A DNA stretch of 64,000 nucleotides, taken from the NCBI RefSeq assembly GCF_037038585.1, contig NC_092524.1, forward strand, positions 41,922,001-41,986,000, written 5' to 3'. Below, one piece after another: positions 23,654-36,551 of this stretch (positions are counted from its first letter, which is position 1; every line of letters starts with the position of its first letter). The translations under genes were made by a program, and so were the position numbers. The notes under the pieces were generated by a model, which had not been told where the DNA came from, made no database searches, and worked only from the letters and a program-made list of their open reading frames with translations. The stretch comes from Patagioenas fasciata. Lineage: Eukaryota > Chordata > Aves > Columbiformes > Columbidae.

Positions 23654-26600
23654 CTATGAAAGATTACAGAAAACTATGTCAATGTTTCTCATAGTCCACC
23701 ACGTACACTTATCATTAAAACTTGTATCAAAAATTACAGAACTAAAAAAAGCTTCTGAGACTACTTTTAGTTATTTAGTATAGCTTCAGACATCAAGTTT
23801 AGACACCACACTGTAGAAGCTTATGAGATAGATACTGTTTATCTCCACAGGGCTCCTATGTCCAATTAAGCCAATTTATTAGCTCCATGTGAAAACAAAG
23901 CTGGTTGGATTGTACAGTGTACAGCATTAACATAGACAAGGTGACAAGATGAATTAGTGTGCTTAAATCCAGCATAACAAATAATTTAAGCTTTTTCCCT
24001 ATGAAAAATACAGATAAAGTAATTTTCAGTGTGAATTATGAGTTTATTTCCAATTATGAAACATAACAAATACCACAGGACTCATCAGTAAACTGAATTA
24101 TATTTTGATGTTGAAAGTAATCTGGTACAGGATAGTTCTGAATAAACAGAGTCTGTTAAATAAAAATTTAAATATGATGACCAACAATGAAGAAGTTGTT
24201 CAGAATTATTATGAAGTTGCTCAAAATATTATTTATCAGTTTGGGTGAAATCTTTTTGGTGAAATGGGTGAAAGGATATGCCACTTCTTCAGAATTCAGA
24301 GAGACTACTTGTAGGAACTATCTGAGGGAGTAATTAGGAGCAAAAAGCACAAGTAAATTCTTGTGTAGCTTTTCTGCTCTCTTGGTTAGTTCACAAGGAA
24401 TGCGTGTCCAACAGCCTGTGCCTTAGTAAGACAAACTGATTGACAGGCTCTGCAACCAACAGCAATTACGTCTCATGCATAAGTATACCTGAATGGTTTC
24501 ACTTCTTCAGGAAATAAAAAGAAAGGTATACAATATCCAAATGCATACAATATCTAAAAAAACCCTCACAATTGCTTTGTCAAGAGTATCTTTATATATT
24601 TGTTAGAAGAAAAGTAAATGTCACCTTATGAAATACCACCTAAGAGATGCTAACTAGATTGGGGCAGGAAGGAGTCATTAATATTGATGTTATCAAACAA
24701 AAAGGATAAGAAATGTTTCTTAAAAATAACTTTTAAAAGTTTTTTCTCTCTTGTCTTTATTTTTCCTTTTTCCTTTTCTTTAAAAGATAAGGTTTTTGGT
24801 GAAGAAAACTTAGCTGTACACATGAGATTTTATCCCTTTGTTATTGCAGAGATGAAACAAAACACTCCAGGCAATGACTGGGAAGAGCTATGCCTTCTCA
24901 ACTATTTTCCTAGTGACTAAGTCCTGGAAAAAGAATGCTCTTTGTAGCCAAGACATCACATGCTGAGAAGTTTCAAAAGCTTCCAATGGGTCCTTTCAAA
25001 ACTCATTTTGACCAATGCAGAATATTATACAGGTTCCCAAATGACTGCCTTATTTCATAAACACTGTAAGAAATTAGATGGCCCGAACCTCAAATAACAC
25101 TTCAAATCACCTGTTCAAATAAGAGAGAGAAACGCAGGCTGCCAAAAGTTAGAGATCTTTGCATGTTTAGCTAAATATTTGTTCCAGAAACAGACCAACA
25201 TCAGGATATTAATAGAGAATAACAATGCACACATACCTACTAATAAAAATGTTTGTGATAAAATAGGCCAAGCACATTTACATTGTGTGTATCTGACCAA
25301 TGCATTAGAAAGAAGTGACTCTGTGATAAAGCACACATCACAGAAAATCATTCAAGTTCTAAGACTTGTGACAGCGTGTTTTGCATAGTCTCACATATGG
25401 AAGTAACTTTTTATCACAAGATGAGACATACATATTGAAGGATATTAGTGGGAAAGGAGGTTAAATGAAAAAAAGTTAATTCAGAGACAAGTTAAAGGTG
25501 CTAGAGGATGCTTCTATTTATATTGCAGGCTTATGATGTCTAGAACTTTTAGAGTCGAGAACGATTCAACTGTTCTGTAAATTGAAACTTACGGTTTCTA
25601 CTGTTACTGAAACCTGTAGCGGACCACTATTTTCAACATGCGTTCAACCATGTTTCAACCTCTTGTTATGTCTTAAATTCGTTAGCTTTTTAATTTTCCT
25701 AATTGAATACGAGACATAAAATTGAATGCAATTTCAGGAGCTAACCTAATGATAATGTATGTCGGTCCTCTGATCTCACACCTATGTTTCAGATGTCCCA
25801 AGACTGGTGTATGTTGCCAGTGTGAGGAACAGGAATGTGTAAACCTTCTGAAGCAAAGCAAAACATTGCATTGCTGAAGGTCCTCGGTAACCTATGCAAG
25901 TCTAGTTGACTGCCTTTCAGAGCTATATTTAAGGCAGGAAAGCAAACTAACACAAATAAGGTTACAAATTCAACATGCTGACGTGTGAAGAGCCACCGCA
26001 AGGAACTTACGTAGTGACAGGCAGGAGTCGGGCAGGGAAACTGCTCTGTGCGCATTTGCTGTTATCAGTAAAATGCCTACATAAATATACCAGTAAAGCA
26101 AGTTACTTTGCAACACTGACATTTATTATACAACTGTCCTAAGTAATCAGCAGACCAGGCAACCTCCATGAAGAGTTGAAGCAGCCAGCCCCCAAGGCCA
26201 CACGGCCAGCCTGAGCAATGCTGCCCTCTACTTTTTTTTTCCTTTTTTTTTTTTTTCAGGAAAATGTAATACTGGTTATGAAAATGGAGGCACTTTATAA
26301 TCCTCAGGAAGCCAGCTTGTGAAACTGACTTATATAAGTTATTCTTTGACATTTCCATTTCAAGTTCAGATTTGCTACTCTGTGAGAAGATTTCTTTATA
26401 CTTCATACATTCAGAGATTGCATCACCTACCACAGCTCACAGAACAAGCCTGTGCCTAGTACTTTGCAGCTCTTTTTTCTATCTTAACCAGAAGACAAAT
26501 CAAGGGAAATAAGATAAGGGGGAGACAGTTTTCACTGCATAAATTGAATGCACTTACACTTTTTAGCTGAATATTCATTGTATGTTTCTTTTCTCCCATA

Positions 26601-29249
26601 GTTGTGAAACACACCAAATCTCACGTTATTTCTTCCCTGCATTTAAAAGGATAACGCTTTTTTTTCCTTCTAAGTATTTTACTGTATACATAAACTTTTA
26701 TGGATGCTACCTAACCAATATTTCTCCGTAAACAAGACATCCCATCCCCAGGAATCCTCAATGGGCCAGAAAAACTCAATTGTGAAAAGAAAATGAAGAG
26801 CAGTGATTCACGTATAAAGTACACTCCTAACGTTTTTCCAGATAAAGAACATCCACACGAAAGTTCCTAAAATACCTACAGGGGTCTCTTAAAGCCCAGA
26901 AGCTATTCAAAGCCACCTACATAATGTGTTATTTATAGTACATCACAAATTTCTCAAGGTGAGGACCTACTTTTAAGTTGTTACAGATCATCAGGAACAC
27001 GCTGGTTTATGTAAATAATAGTTTATGAGGTCTGTATTTTTAATTTTTGTATTGACATGCATATATATAGGAGTAACATTACCAGAAAATGTCAACAGCA
27101 AAGATTCCTCCCAATGACCTCTAAAGTAGCCATAGTAAATAAACTACGAATGCCCCGTAGTTTTTTGCTGCACAGTGACTAGTTCTTGTTACAACAGATT
27201 TCTCCTAAAAAGACCCACATATCCGGGAAAGATTCCTGAGTACCCATGACAAATATTATTAAGGTTCGCATCTGAAAAAAATCTGCTGCCAAGACTGCCC
27301 AAATCTCTTGCAGAATCCTTTAGTGCAACCCATTACTTTCCCAGTGATTTTGGTTAAGCCATTTAAAACTTCAAATAAGATATATAAACAGCATAACTTC
27401 ATTGTAATAGAGTTAGTCATGATATTTCTAAACCATAACATATGCCTCTTTTTGGACAGTTTAAAAGACAGCCAGTAAAATGACATGTCTGCTTTTATTT
27501 ACTAGATCTACAATTACTTCTGAGATTAGCAAGCTAGAAATAGGATGTTTTTCCTGAAGTTAATTTATTCTGTGCTGAGCAACTTTCACTTTAATTAACC
27601 TTACACTGAGAGGCTAATAATGCAATACACACAGATGCACTTCAGCCAAACACAGTATCTGTGAGATGACATGGATTTCCTTTGAGCAAAACATTCTGGT
27701 TTCCCAGACCATGCTGCAGAAACTAGTTCTTACAGTTCCATCTGCCTCTTCCAACCAAGGAGATAAATGTTTTAAGGACAATGTCCAACAGGGAAAAGAC
27801 CTATCAAGAGACTTTTTTGAACTCTGTCTAGATTTGTTGAATGAACTCATAAGTGCTTTAAACATACTGGAATTTTTACTTTTAAAAAGTTACGCAAGTG
27901 ACTATATTTAGTCCATTCTGTTGTAGTAGTCATTAAGAAGGACAAAAGACAACTGAAAAAACCCACCAGCTAAATACTTGTCACCTGCACAGATGACTCA
28001 TTCTGGTGTAGGTAACCCATAAACAGTGAAAGCCAGAGCAGGAGGGGTCATCCCAAAGGGCAGCCCTGGGCACTATGGATAGCATGTTGCCCAAAGAGTC
28101 TGCAGACCTACGGATCTCTCCAGCCACAGGACTGTGGGAGGAAAAAGGGGAAATCACAAAGTTTCCCTCAAGCTATGTGGTAGTCTACATCCTAAATTTC
28201 ACTGTTGATTAGGGGTCTAACAACAAAAAAAAAATCAGAAATACAGCTGCCATAGTCCCACTGCTCTACCTCCAAGTGCAGACTATTACACAACTAATGA
28301 AGTACACAGCTGAACCCATCAGCCACATTTGCAGCACCTCTGCGAAAGTGTATTTAAGAAAGGGTATAAAAATCCCAAAGAGGGAGTAGCAACTTTAAAG
28401 GAAAAGGAGTGCTTTGTGATGGATCTGTTTCACTCCTGAAGGGACTAGTCAGTGGTGAACCCATGCTGGAGCACAGGGGAAGAATGAGCAGCAGCAAGAA
28501 ACCACCACACACTGACCCCAGGTGCCCGTGTTGCTCATTCCCTTGCTCAGAGGCCTGAAGTGATAACAAGGGGGAGGGAGAGGGCTCCGGAGTCGAGAAC
28601 AGACATCGGGTAGGAGGGCTGTGTGAAGTGAAGCTTAGCCTGGGAAAGGCAGACAGGTGTTTTCCCCAAATGTCTAAATATTTGTCTTTTTTTCCAATAC
28701 CCAAATATTTATCTTAATTGTCAACAAACTAACTTCCCCAAGTCAAGTCTGTTTTGCTCCTGATAGTTACTGGCGATTTCTCCGGCTTTGATTCAATGAT
28801 TTTCTTGCTCCTGTTTCTGCCCCGCCCGGGCGAATGGCTGCATGGGCTGCGGGCAGCGCCCTCCCCACCCCCGGAGCCGCTTCCAACGCAGGCAGCTCCT
28901 TGGGGAGCGAATCCGAACACGGACAGACGGCAGCTTTGCAAGGAAATTACAGACACGGCGTCGAACTGCGATCTCCTGAACCTCTCCGGGCGTCACTGCC
29001 GGGATCAGTGACCACGCGTGGGGGAAGGACGGCACTTTCCCTCCTGTTATCCCCAGAGCACCCTCTTCAGAAGCGGACGCACCACAACCCATCGCGGGAC
29101 CCCCTCACCCCGCTCCCTGTCCCAGCCGGGGCTTGCGCGCAGAAGCGTTTTCCCGCCGCCCGGCCCGGAGCGGCCCAGCGCCGCTGCCCCTCGCCCCGCG
29201 AGGGAAGAACGGGCGATCCCGCGGTGGGGCGGCCCGCGGCAGACGGTAC
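23654..29249 (-). other. DTD2: DTD2 intron 1
   Basis: A 5.6-kb phase-0 intron (donor GTACCG, acceptor CATAG). It is mostly AT-rich with no recognised repeat family or gene. A moderately GC-rich patch lies near 28.0-28.2 kb, and the CpG island begins near 28.8 kb. The open frames at 24.68, 25.8, 26.1 and 27.6 kb look like chance. Confidence 0.85.
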
Positions 29250-29590
29250 CTCCACCCACTCGGCCTCGGAGCCGCGTTCGGGCGGCTTCACCTGCAGCCG
29301 GGCGGACACACACTGCTGCAGCAGGGCCCGAGCCAGCGCCGGCCGCGCCGCCGCCATGGCGGGCCCACTCGGTTTGCGGGCGGGCGGGCCCCGGCCCGGT
29401 TACGCCTTTCCGCCGCCGCAGGCTGCTGGCGGCCGTGCCCCATGGGGCGAGGGGACTCGTCCCCGAGAGCCCGCGGTTCGCAGGCTGCAATGGCAGCTGG
29501 GGCGGGGGTAGGAGAGGGGACGCCGGCCCGGCCGCCCGGCGGGGGAGTCACGGGCGCGACGACCGGGGCCGTGGGGTCTGCGGGATGGCA
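28810..29590 (-). promoter_or_regulatory. DTD2: CpG island, DTD2 promoter and first exon
   Basis: About 780 bp of CpG-rich DNA surrounding the DTD2 start codon, with no TATA box seen. The start codon is embedded in CCGCCATGGCGGC on the minus strand, which contains the ATGGCGGC core of a YY1 site, a common arrangement in housekeeping genes. The many long frames in this island on both strands are low-stop artefacts. Confidence 0.85.
29250..29357 (-). CDS. DTD2: DTD2 exon 1 (start codon, 36 residues)
   Basis: The start ATG at 29,357-29,355 (minus) has a strong context (GCC before, G after). It encodes MAAARPALARALLQQCVSAR followed by LQVKPPERGSEAEWVE and ends in phase 0 before donor GTACCG. The ARALLQQC..ARLQ segment matches the N-terminus of mammalian DTD2. 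The three exons sum to 504 bases, giving a 167-residue protein. The longer frame continuing past 29,250 runs into intron sequence and should be ignored. Confidence 0.95.
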
Positions 29591-29934
29591 ACGGCTTTGC
29601 TTTGCAGCTATCTAGAAACGACCTGTTTGATATACAAGCAATAGAGAAAATCACCCGGTACTGTATACCTTTTGCAGAAGGTAAAATAGGGCTTGAGATG
29701 TGTCAGAGACTTCTAAAGAGTAAGGCAGTGAGGATACAAGCTTTAGAAGGGAATAAACCAAGTATTTTTATGGTCCAACTTACTTACAGCTACCAAGGAG
29801 TCATGTTTTTGGGTTTTTTTTTTTTTTTTTAAAATGAAAAATCTGCATGTCTCATGGGGAAATGTTGCATGCTTAGGTTAAGAATAGTATTTGTGTAGTT
29901 TCGGCATGGAAATGAAAGGCAATTATCTGAAGTG
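29591..29934. other. Flank upstream of DTD2, possible divergent transcript
   Basis: Plus-strand sequence leaving the CpG island. A short open stretch (29,602-29,682) reading LSRNDLFDIQAIEKITRYC then PFAEG sits between a CTTTGCTTTGCAG acceptor-like site and a GTAAAA donor-like site, suggesting at best an exon of a divergent RNA. The remainder, with a poly(T) run at 29.82 kb, shows nothing. Confidence 0.3.
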
Positions 29935-32526
29935 TATGAGTCAGGATCAAGGAGCAGGCTGGCAGGGGTGATACGGTTGTAGGTGTCTATTACAGGCCAC
30001 CAGATCAGGCTGAGGAAGTTGATGAGGCCTTCTATGCGCAGCTGAGAGTGGCCTCACAGTCACAGGCCCTGGTTGTTGTGGGTGATTTTAACTTCCCTGA
30101 TGTTTGCTGGAAGGACCATTCAGCCAGCCAGCCACAGTCCAGGAGGTTCCTCCAGTGCATTGATGATAACTTCCTCATGCAGATGGTGGAGGAGCCGACT
30201 AGGAGAGGTGCACTGCTGGATCTCATCCTCACTAACAAAGAGGGTCTGGTCGAAGCAGTAAAGGTTGAGGGCTGTCTGGGTTGCAGTGACCACGAGATGG
30301 TGGAGTTCAGCATCTCGTGTGGCAGGAACAGAATAGCAAGTAGAATTGCAACCCTGGACTTTAGCAGGCTGAACTTCGGCCTTTACAAGCAATTGCTGGG
30401 GGAAATCCCATGGGCAAGACTGCTTGAAGGAAAAGGGGCCCAAGAGAGCTGGATCGCATTCAGAGATTGCTTCTTCCATGCTCAGGATCAGAGCATCCCC
30501 ACACGTAGGAAGTCGAGGAAGGGAGCCAGAAGGCCTGTGTGGTTGAATAGGGATCTGTTGGGTATGCTCAAGCAGAAGAGGCAAGTTTACAGGTCATGGA
30601 AGCAGGGGCTGGCCACTTGGGAGGAATATAAGGCTGCTGCTAGAGGATGTAGGAAGGCAGCTAGAATAGCCAAGGCCTCCTTAGAATTACAGCTGGCGAG
30701 AGGGGTCAAGGACAGCAAGAAGAACTTTTTCAAATACATAGCAGATAAAACTAATACCAGAGGCAATGTAGGCCCACTGATGAATGAGGTGGGTGCCCTG
30801 GTGGCAGAAGACACAGAGAAGGCAGAATTGCTGAATGCCGCCTTTGTCTCTGTCTACTCCGCTGGAGGCTGTCCTGGGGAACCCTGTACCCCTGAGACCT
30901 CGGATGAAGCCAGGTTAATGGAGGAGTTTGCTTTAGTCGATGAGGACTGGGTTAGGGAGCAATTAAATAGTCTGGACATCCATAAATCCATGGGTCCAGA
31001 TGGGATGCATCCATGGGTGCTGAGGAAGCTGGCTGAAGTCATTGCTGGACTGCTCTCCATCATTTTTGCAAAGTCTTGGGAAATGGGAGAGGTGCCCGAG
31101 GATTGGAGGAAAGCAAATGTCACTGCAGTCTTCAAAAAGGGCAAGAAGGAGGACCAGGGTAATTATAGACCGGTCAGCCTCACCTCTGTCCCTGGGAAAG
31201 TAATGGAACAGCTTATCCTTGGTGTCATCTCAAGGCATATCAGGGATAAGAGGGTCATTAGGGGCAGTCAGCATGGCTTTACCAAGGGTAAGTCATGCTT
31301 GACCAACCTCATAGCCTTTTATGAGAATGTAACAAGGTGGATGGATGATGGCAGAGCGGTGGATGTGGTCTACCTTGACTTCAGTAAAGCCTTTGACACA
31401 GTCTCCCACAGCATCCTCACAGCTAAGTTGAGGAGGTGTGGTCTAGACAATAGAGTAGTGAGGTGGGTTGCAAACTGGCTTAAAGAGAGAAGCCAGAGAG
31501 TGGTGGTCAATGGTGCGGAGTCCAGTTGGAGGCCAGTATCTAGTGGAGTGCCTCAGGGGTCAGTACTGGGGCCAATATTATTCGATATATTCATTAATGA
31601 TTTAGACAAGGGAATTGAGTGTACTATCAGCAAGTTTGCTGGTGACACTAAGCTGGGAGGAGTGGCTGACACGCCAGAAGGCTGTGCTGCCATCCAGCGG
31701 GACCTGGACAGGCTGGAGGGTTGGGTGGGGAATAACCTGATGAAATTTAACAAGGGAAAGTGTAGAGTCCTGCATCTGGGCAGGAACAACCCCAGGTTCC
31801 AGTATAGGTTGGGAAATTACATATTAGAGAGCAGTGTAGGGGAAAGGGACCTGGGGGTCCTGGTGGACAACAGGATGACCATGAGCCAGCACTGTGCCCT
31901 TGTGCCCAGGAAGGCCAATGGCATCCTTGGGTGTATTACAAGGCGGGTGGTCAGTAGATTGAGAGAGGTCCTCCTTCCCCTCTACTCCGCCCTGGTGAGA
32001 CCCCATCTGGAATATTGTGTCCAGTTCTGAGCCCCTCAGTTCAAGAAGGACAGGGAACTGTTGGAGAGGGTCCAGCGTAGGGCAACAAAGATGATTGAGG
32101 GAGTGGAGCATCTCCCTTATGAAGAAAGGCTGAGGGAGCTGGGTGTCTTTAGTTTGGAGAAGAGGAGACTGAGGGGTGACCTTATCAATGTTTATAAATA
32201 TATAAAGGGTGAGTGCCATGAGGATGGAGCCAGGCTCTTCTTGGTGGCAAACAATGATAGGACAAGGGGTAATGGGATCAAGCTGGAACACAAGAGGTTC
32301 CACTTAAATTTGAGAAAGAACAACTTCTCAGTGAGGGTAACAGAGCACTGGAACAGGCTGCCCAGGGAGGTTGTGGAGTCTCCTTCCCTGGAGACATTCA
32401 GGGCCCACCTGGACACCTTCCTGTGCGACCTCTCCTGGGCATTCCTGCTCCAGCAGGGGGATTGGACAGGGTTATCTTTTGAGGTCCCTTCCAGTCCCGG
32501 ACATACTGTGGTGCTGTGATACTGTG
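29935..32526 (+). mobile_element. CR1 LINE, 5'-truncated, ORF2 nearly open but disabled
   Basis: About 2.6 kb of a CR1 non-LTR retrotransposon. It begins inside the endonuclease domain ([28 protein letters not shown]) and continues through the reverse transcriptase ([42 protein letters not shown]) to the C-terminal region. One frame is open from about 29.94 kb to a TGA at 32,028-32,030 and continues in the same frame to 32,517-32,519. Two changes disable it. The catalytic FADD box reads FAGD (GGT at 31,641-31,643), and the conserved VQFW Trp is TGA. Both fit single G/A transitions. The 3' end carries three octamers (ATACTGTG, GTGCTGTG, ATACTGTG; 32,503-32,526). Full-length CR1 is about 4.5 kb, so ORF1 and the 5' part of ORF2 are absent, as expected from incomplete reverse transcription. 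This is a relatively young copy. Confidence 0.97.
30048..32030 (+). pseudogene. CR1 ORF2 fragment (endonuclease and reverse transcriptase), inactive
   Basis: The long open part of the CR1 ORF2, 660 codons from a GTG/ATG-like start to a premature TGA. Domains in order are the APE-type endonuclease C-terminal half (residues about 1-90), a linker rich in basic residues, and the reverse transcriptase (about 300-540) with motif A FSKAFDT intact and the FADD box altered to FAGD. Without the second catalytic Asp position the polymerase should be dead. It lacks the endonuclease N-terminus and has no host promoter, so it is a transposon relic rather than a host gene. Opposite-strand frames at 30.0-32.3 kb are shadows of this one. 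Confidence 0.95.
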
Positions 32527-35500
32527 AAAAGTAAGTGATGTTTCTGTTTCAGGTGACTGAGGTGATCCTATCAAATGGGAGCATTTCTCTTCAATTTTGC
32601 TGTGGAGCAGAGGGAACAGACAGGAATGCAGTTAAAAGGGATCTGGATAGCTAGGGAGCAAAATCATGATCTGAAAAAAAAAAAGTGCATAGTTCTGAAA
32701 TGAACTTCCATGCCTAATGGGAAAAGTTGAAGTACTATAAATGTTTCTTTCAGGTTTGTGGCTACATACCCTAATGTTCATCATACAGCTCCTACATTTG
32801 AAGAGTTGTGCCTTCCTCCCATCCGTGAATTCTGACAGATACCAATTTTCAATAATATTGGCAGCAAAGTCAAGATAGAGCAATGCAGAATTCGGTCTCT
32901 CTTGGAATTCATTTTGAGGCTGAAGATCTTGTTTTTACAACCTTTTTTTTTTTTTTTTGTTTCTTAATAAGATGTAATACATAAAACGTGAGTAAGAAGC
33001 CAAATTTGATTGCCTGGCCTCAGTCACAGAGTAAGATTACTGAAGTTATCTGTTGCACAGTAAGGGGCAATATGCACTCATTAATAGCCCATGTTACACA
33101 TAGGGATACATTTGGCTTCTGTCCTTTTAAAGTAACATTCTCTTGCTTGCTCTTCACAAAGCAAACCCTTATGAAGAAGAAATCACACTAGGTGGTTAGT
33201 GCATAAACTAGCTCATTTTTGCTAGCTGTAGGGTATTGTTAAGTATGAGCTGTTTTTGTTTAAACACAGCTAAATTTATTTAAAATACCTTCAGTTTTTT
33301 ACTCTAAAGCTGTATCCCCATACTTATTAGGATGTGTTTAATGAGGTAGAAATACATTTAAAGTGAGCAGGTTTCCATATAGATATTTGTGATATAAATG
33401 GAAAATGGATTATACTGCAGTGTGGGCAAATCATGTAAGCAGGTTATAAAGGGATATTAATATACAAGGATACTGATTGTTCTTTGTTGTGCTACCATTC
33501 GTTATGCCAGGATTTGATGGAGAGCATTTACTTACGTGCAAGTTTCAACACAAATGGCTTTGAAACAGTGTGTAGAGAAATTAGTATGACATCATTGTTT
33601 ATTTTTGGATGCTTGGTGTAATTATGTCATATTTTCCTTGGGAAGCCAAATTCATTTTGTTGTAATGCATCTTGCATTTCTTTAATCTTATTGGGCCATA
33701 GTTAGGTTAAGGGCCTTTGCATGCCAAATAACAGTAGTAAGTTTCGTGGTTAAATTTTAGATGAGAGTTTGGATTTGATTGTGGGTTTTGTATAGGAAAG
33801 AACCTCCTGACCTCTAAAGAATATTTACATACATAAAATAGATTGATGATTTTATCAGTTATTATATGAAGATATTTTGCTGCATATTCTGGATTTGACA
33901 CCTGTCCCAGAATATACCTTGTGTCCTCTCTGCTGCTTGTCCCTGAAGCAGAAAGTATTTTGAGGCTGGTATCCAGAAGACATTTCTGGTTATTTTCACC
34001 TCAGTTCTCTTTCAGAGGGGCAGATGGCAGTATGAACTATTTCTCACAAATTTCAGTGGACATGTGTTTTTCCATACCCCTTCTGTGAATGGTCATGTAT
34101 ATTTCATATATGTTTAATGGAATGAATCCTTTTGTGAAGAGGAGGGGTGGGTGCTGGGAGCTCTGCCTCTGTGGTTACTTGGCTTTGTCGTGTTTGATTA
34201 TCAGAGGATAAAATGCTAGAGATCTTTTAGTATCAAAATGATCTCAAATAGTCTTGAATTCTTCCCTATAGATGATTATTTTTGTTAGTAATAAGTTTGG
34301 TGTTGCATACCATTTTGCAGGGGCGGTAGCTGACTGGAACCCTGAAGGGACAAAATGCATCTTAGATTTTATTCCTTTGTCTGTGGTGTCTGAAACCATA
34401 ATCAAAAGTCTTTCAAGCAGCTATCACATCAACAGAGTGCCCCTAGGTAACATAATCTGTTTTGAAGAGAAACTATACAAAGCTGCAGTGGCACTTACAT
34501 AGCAAAGATACAAAATAGGTTGCTGGTAAGGATTATATCTTGGTAGAACTACCTTTTGTGGGACAGGCATAGCTGAAAGGCTGCTGAGTGTCAAGGGAAG
34601 AATTAGATTCAAACATTTTACTTTCTCCATTGTCCAGTGTGGAACTCTCTCTTCCCACACATACAGAGATTAAAAAAGCCAAGCAGCAGGGCACATAAAA
34701 GGAAAGAAAGAGCACTTAGTTAAATCACTTAGAAACATTTAGTAAATAATCTCAGGTGGATGCCACTACTACTGTGAAGGGTGAGCCAGAACTGATGGGC
34801 TCCGCTGTGCTAGCTAGTAGAGGTTGCTCTTAGAAGACTTTTTCATCATCAGAGATGGCTTGGAAAGTGGAATTTGTAGCAATGAATTGCAAATTTCCAT
34901 CATGAGATTAAGAAAATGCTACAAAATACTTGGTAAACTGGGATTGGTGTTTAAATAAAGTACGTTTTTAAATTTGGTCATGCTGAAACAACATTTCAGT
35001 CCTCGAAGAAAGGAAAAAGATAGGCAATATCTTTAGCTTAAGATGTTAAAACTGCCACAAGACAGTTCAGAACTTTTGTTTTTGAAGTGATGTTTACAAT
35101 CTTGCCTCCTGAATTGAATCAAGTCCTTTGCTTTCTGTTGGATTATGACCCTTTTTTTACCCCTTTTGCTCCCAGTTTACTTTCTTTGCTTCTGTTTCTG
35201 AGCTACTTAGGCTACTAATGCTATCTGTAATGAGCTATCTGGCTCTTTGGTGATTCTTTTTTCTATTTTGTAGCCTTTTTCTCGATCTAGTTCAAGATCC
35301 AATTAAGCTTTCTTCTTTCTACATCTCCAGAATTGCTAACTGAAATGCTGATTAGCTGTGAGAGAAGAGATGTCCCTGAACAGTGATGTGGGCGTAGAAA
35401 TGATTAGGTGGTGTTCTTAGAATATTTTTATTGTTTAAGTAGCAGACACATTATGATGGCTGTATTTTCTTCTGACTTCTTTCTTATGTAAAGTGCTGTC

Positions 35501-36522
35501 CAGACATTAAGGTGAGGAGTATGACTGCCTCCCAGCCATCCTCCACCTTCCTCCAGAGGTATTTAAATAGGGAGGTGGAGAGAGGGCACGAAGAACTTTA
35601 CCAGTCAAGCAGCAGAAATGAGATGGAATAGCAGTCATGTCACTCAAAGACCACAAGTACTGCACAATGCCTGTGTAAAGCTATGAGAAATAGTTCTTCC
35701 AGAGAAGATGTGGGTGAAGACCATCATCAGTTTTGTCTTCCAAACAGACCCCAGATCTATTTAGCCTTCAAAAGAAGCATTGCAGACTTCTGGGGGAAGA
35801 TGATTTAAAAGAAGAGATGGCACTGTGATTTTTATCTTTCTGGTTTGCACCATAGCTCTCAGAAAAGTTGTGATTTCTTCAGCCCCAGTTTTGTAGCTTG
35901 ACAGTGGGTGCACCTCTTTAACTCTTCCAGCAGAGCCAATTTACTCTCCCCACTAATGTCAGAATTGTTGCCAGTGAAGGTTGTTATTCCTTTTGTGGAA
36001 GAGCAATCCTGTGATTTGAGTAGTTGATTTTATGCATGTTTAAAGTACACAGCAAATATTAAATACACTATATAAAGTAGATTAGGGTTTTGTTTAGTCC
36101 TTCATACAATTACAAAACAGATACTGAAATGTGCTAAATTAGAGTAATCAAAAGTTAATTAAACTTCTGAACAAAATAACAGACTCTGTGAAGGCTGTGT
36201 CAGGTACGATTACAGCTTTTTTAAGTGAGAAGCAGAAATTTGGGTCTATTGGAAAAAAAGGTAGCCAGATAAAGGTATGCAATCTGCTTGCTTACTATGA
36301 TTGTCTAAAGGAAGTAAGAACACTATTAATCACAGTTTCTTTCTCTAGAGCTGTGGGGCATGTTCATTTGCCTGTGACATTTAAGTTCTGTAGGTTTTTT
36401 TCCTGCTTGGGTGTCTCCTGCACCAAACCTTTGTCTGCATGACTGACAGATGTTGAAGTATAAAGGACTTCTGTGCCCTGCTCCAATGAAACCAACAGGG
36501 CAGTGGGAGTACATAACTTACA

Positions 36523-36551
36523 TATGGTACATACCTAGAGTATGTACCATA
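36523..36551. repeat. Perfect inverted repeat, 12-bp arms, 5-base loop
   Basis: TATGGTACATAC (36,523-36,534), loop CTAGA, then GTATGTACCATA (36,540-36,551), the exact reverse complement. No associated gene is seen. Confidence 0.97.

Noticed and set aside
28754-29654. Frames of up to 225 codons around the DTD2 start
   Set aside because: Same GC effect. Only the 36-codon exon 1 on the minus strand matches a known protein.
30032-32416. Minus-strand frames of 74-159 codons
   Set aside because: They are antisense shadows of the CR1 ORF2 reading on the plus strand.
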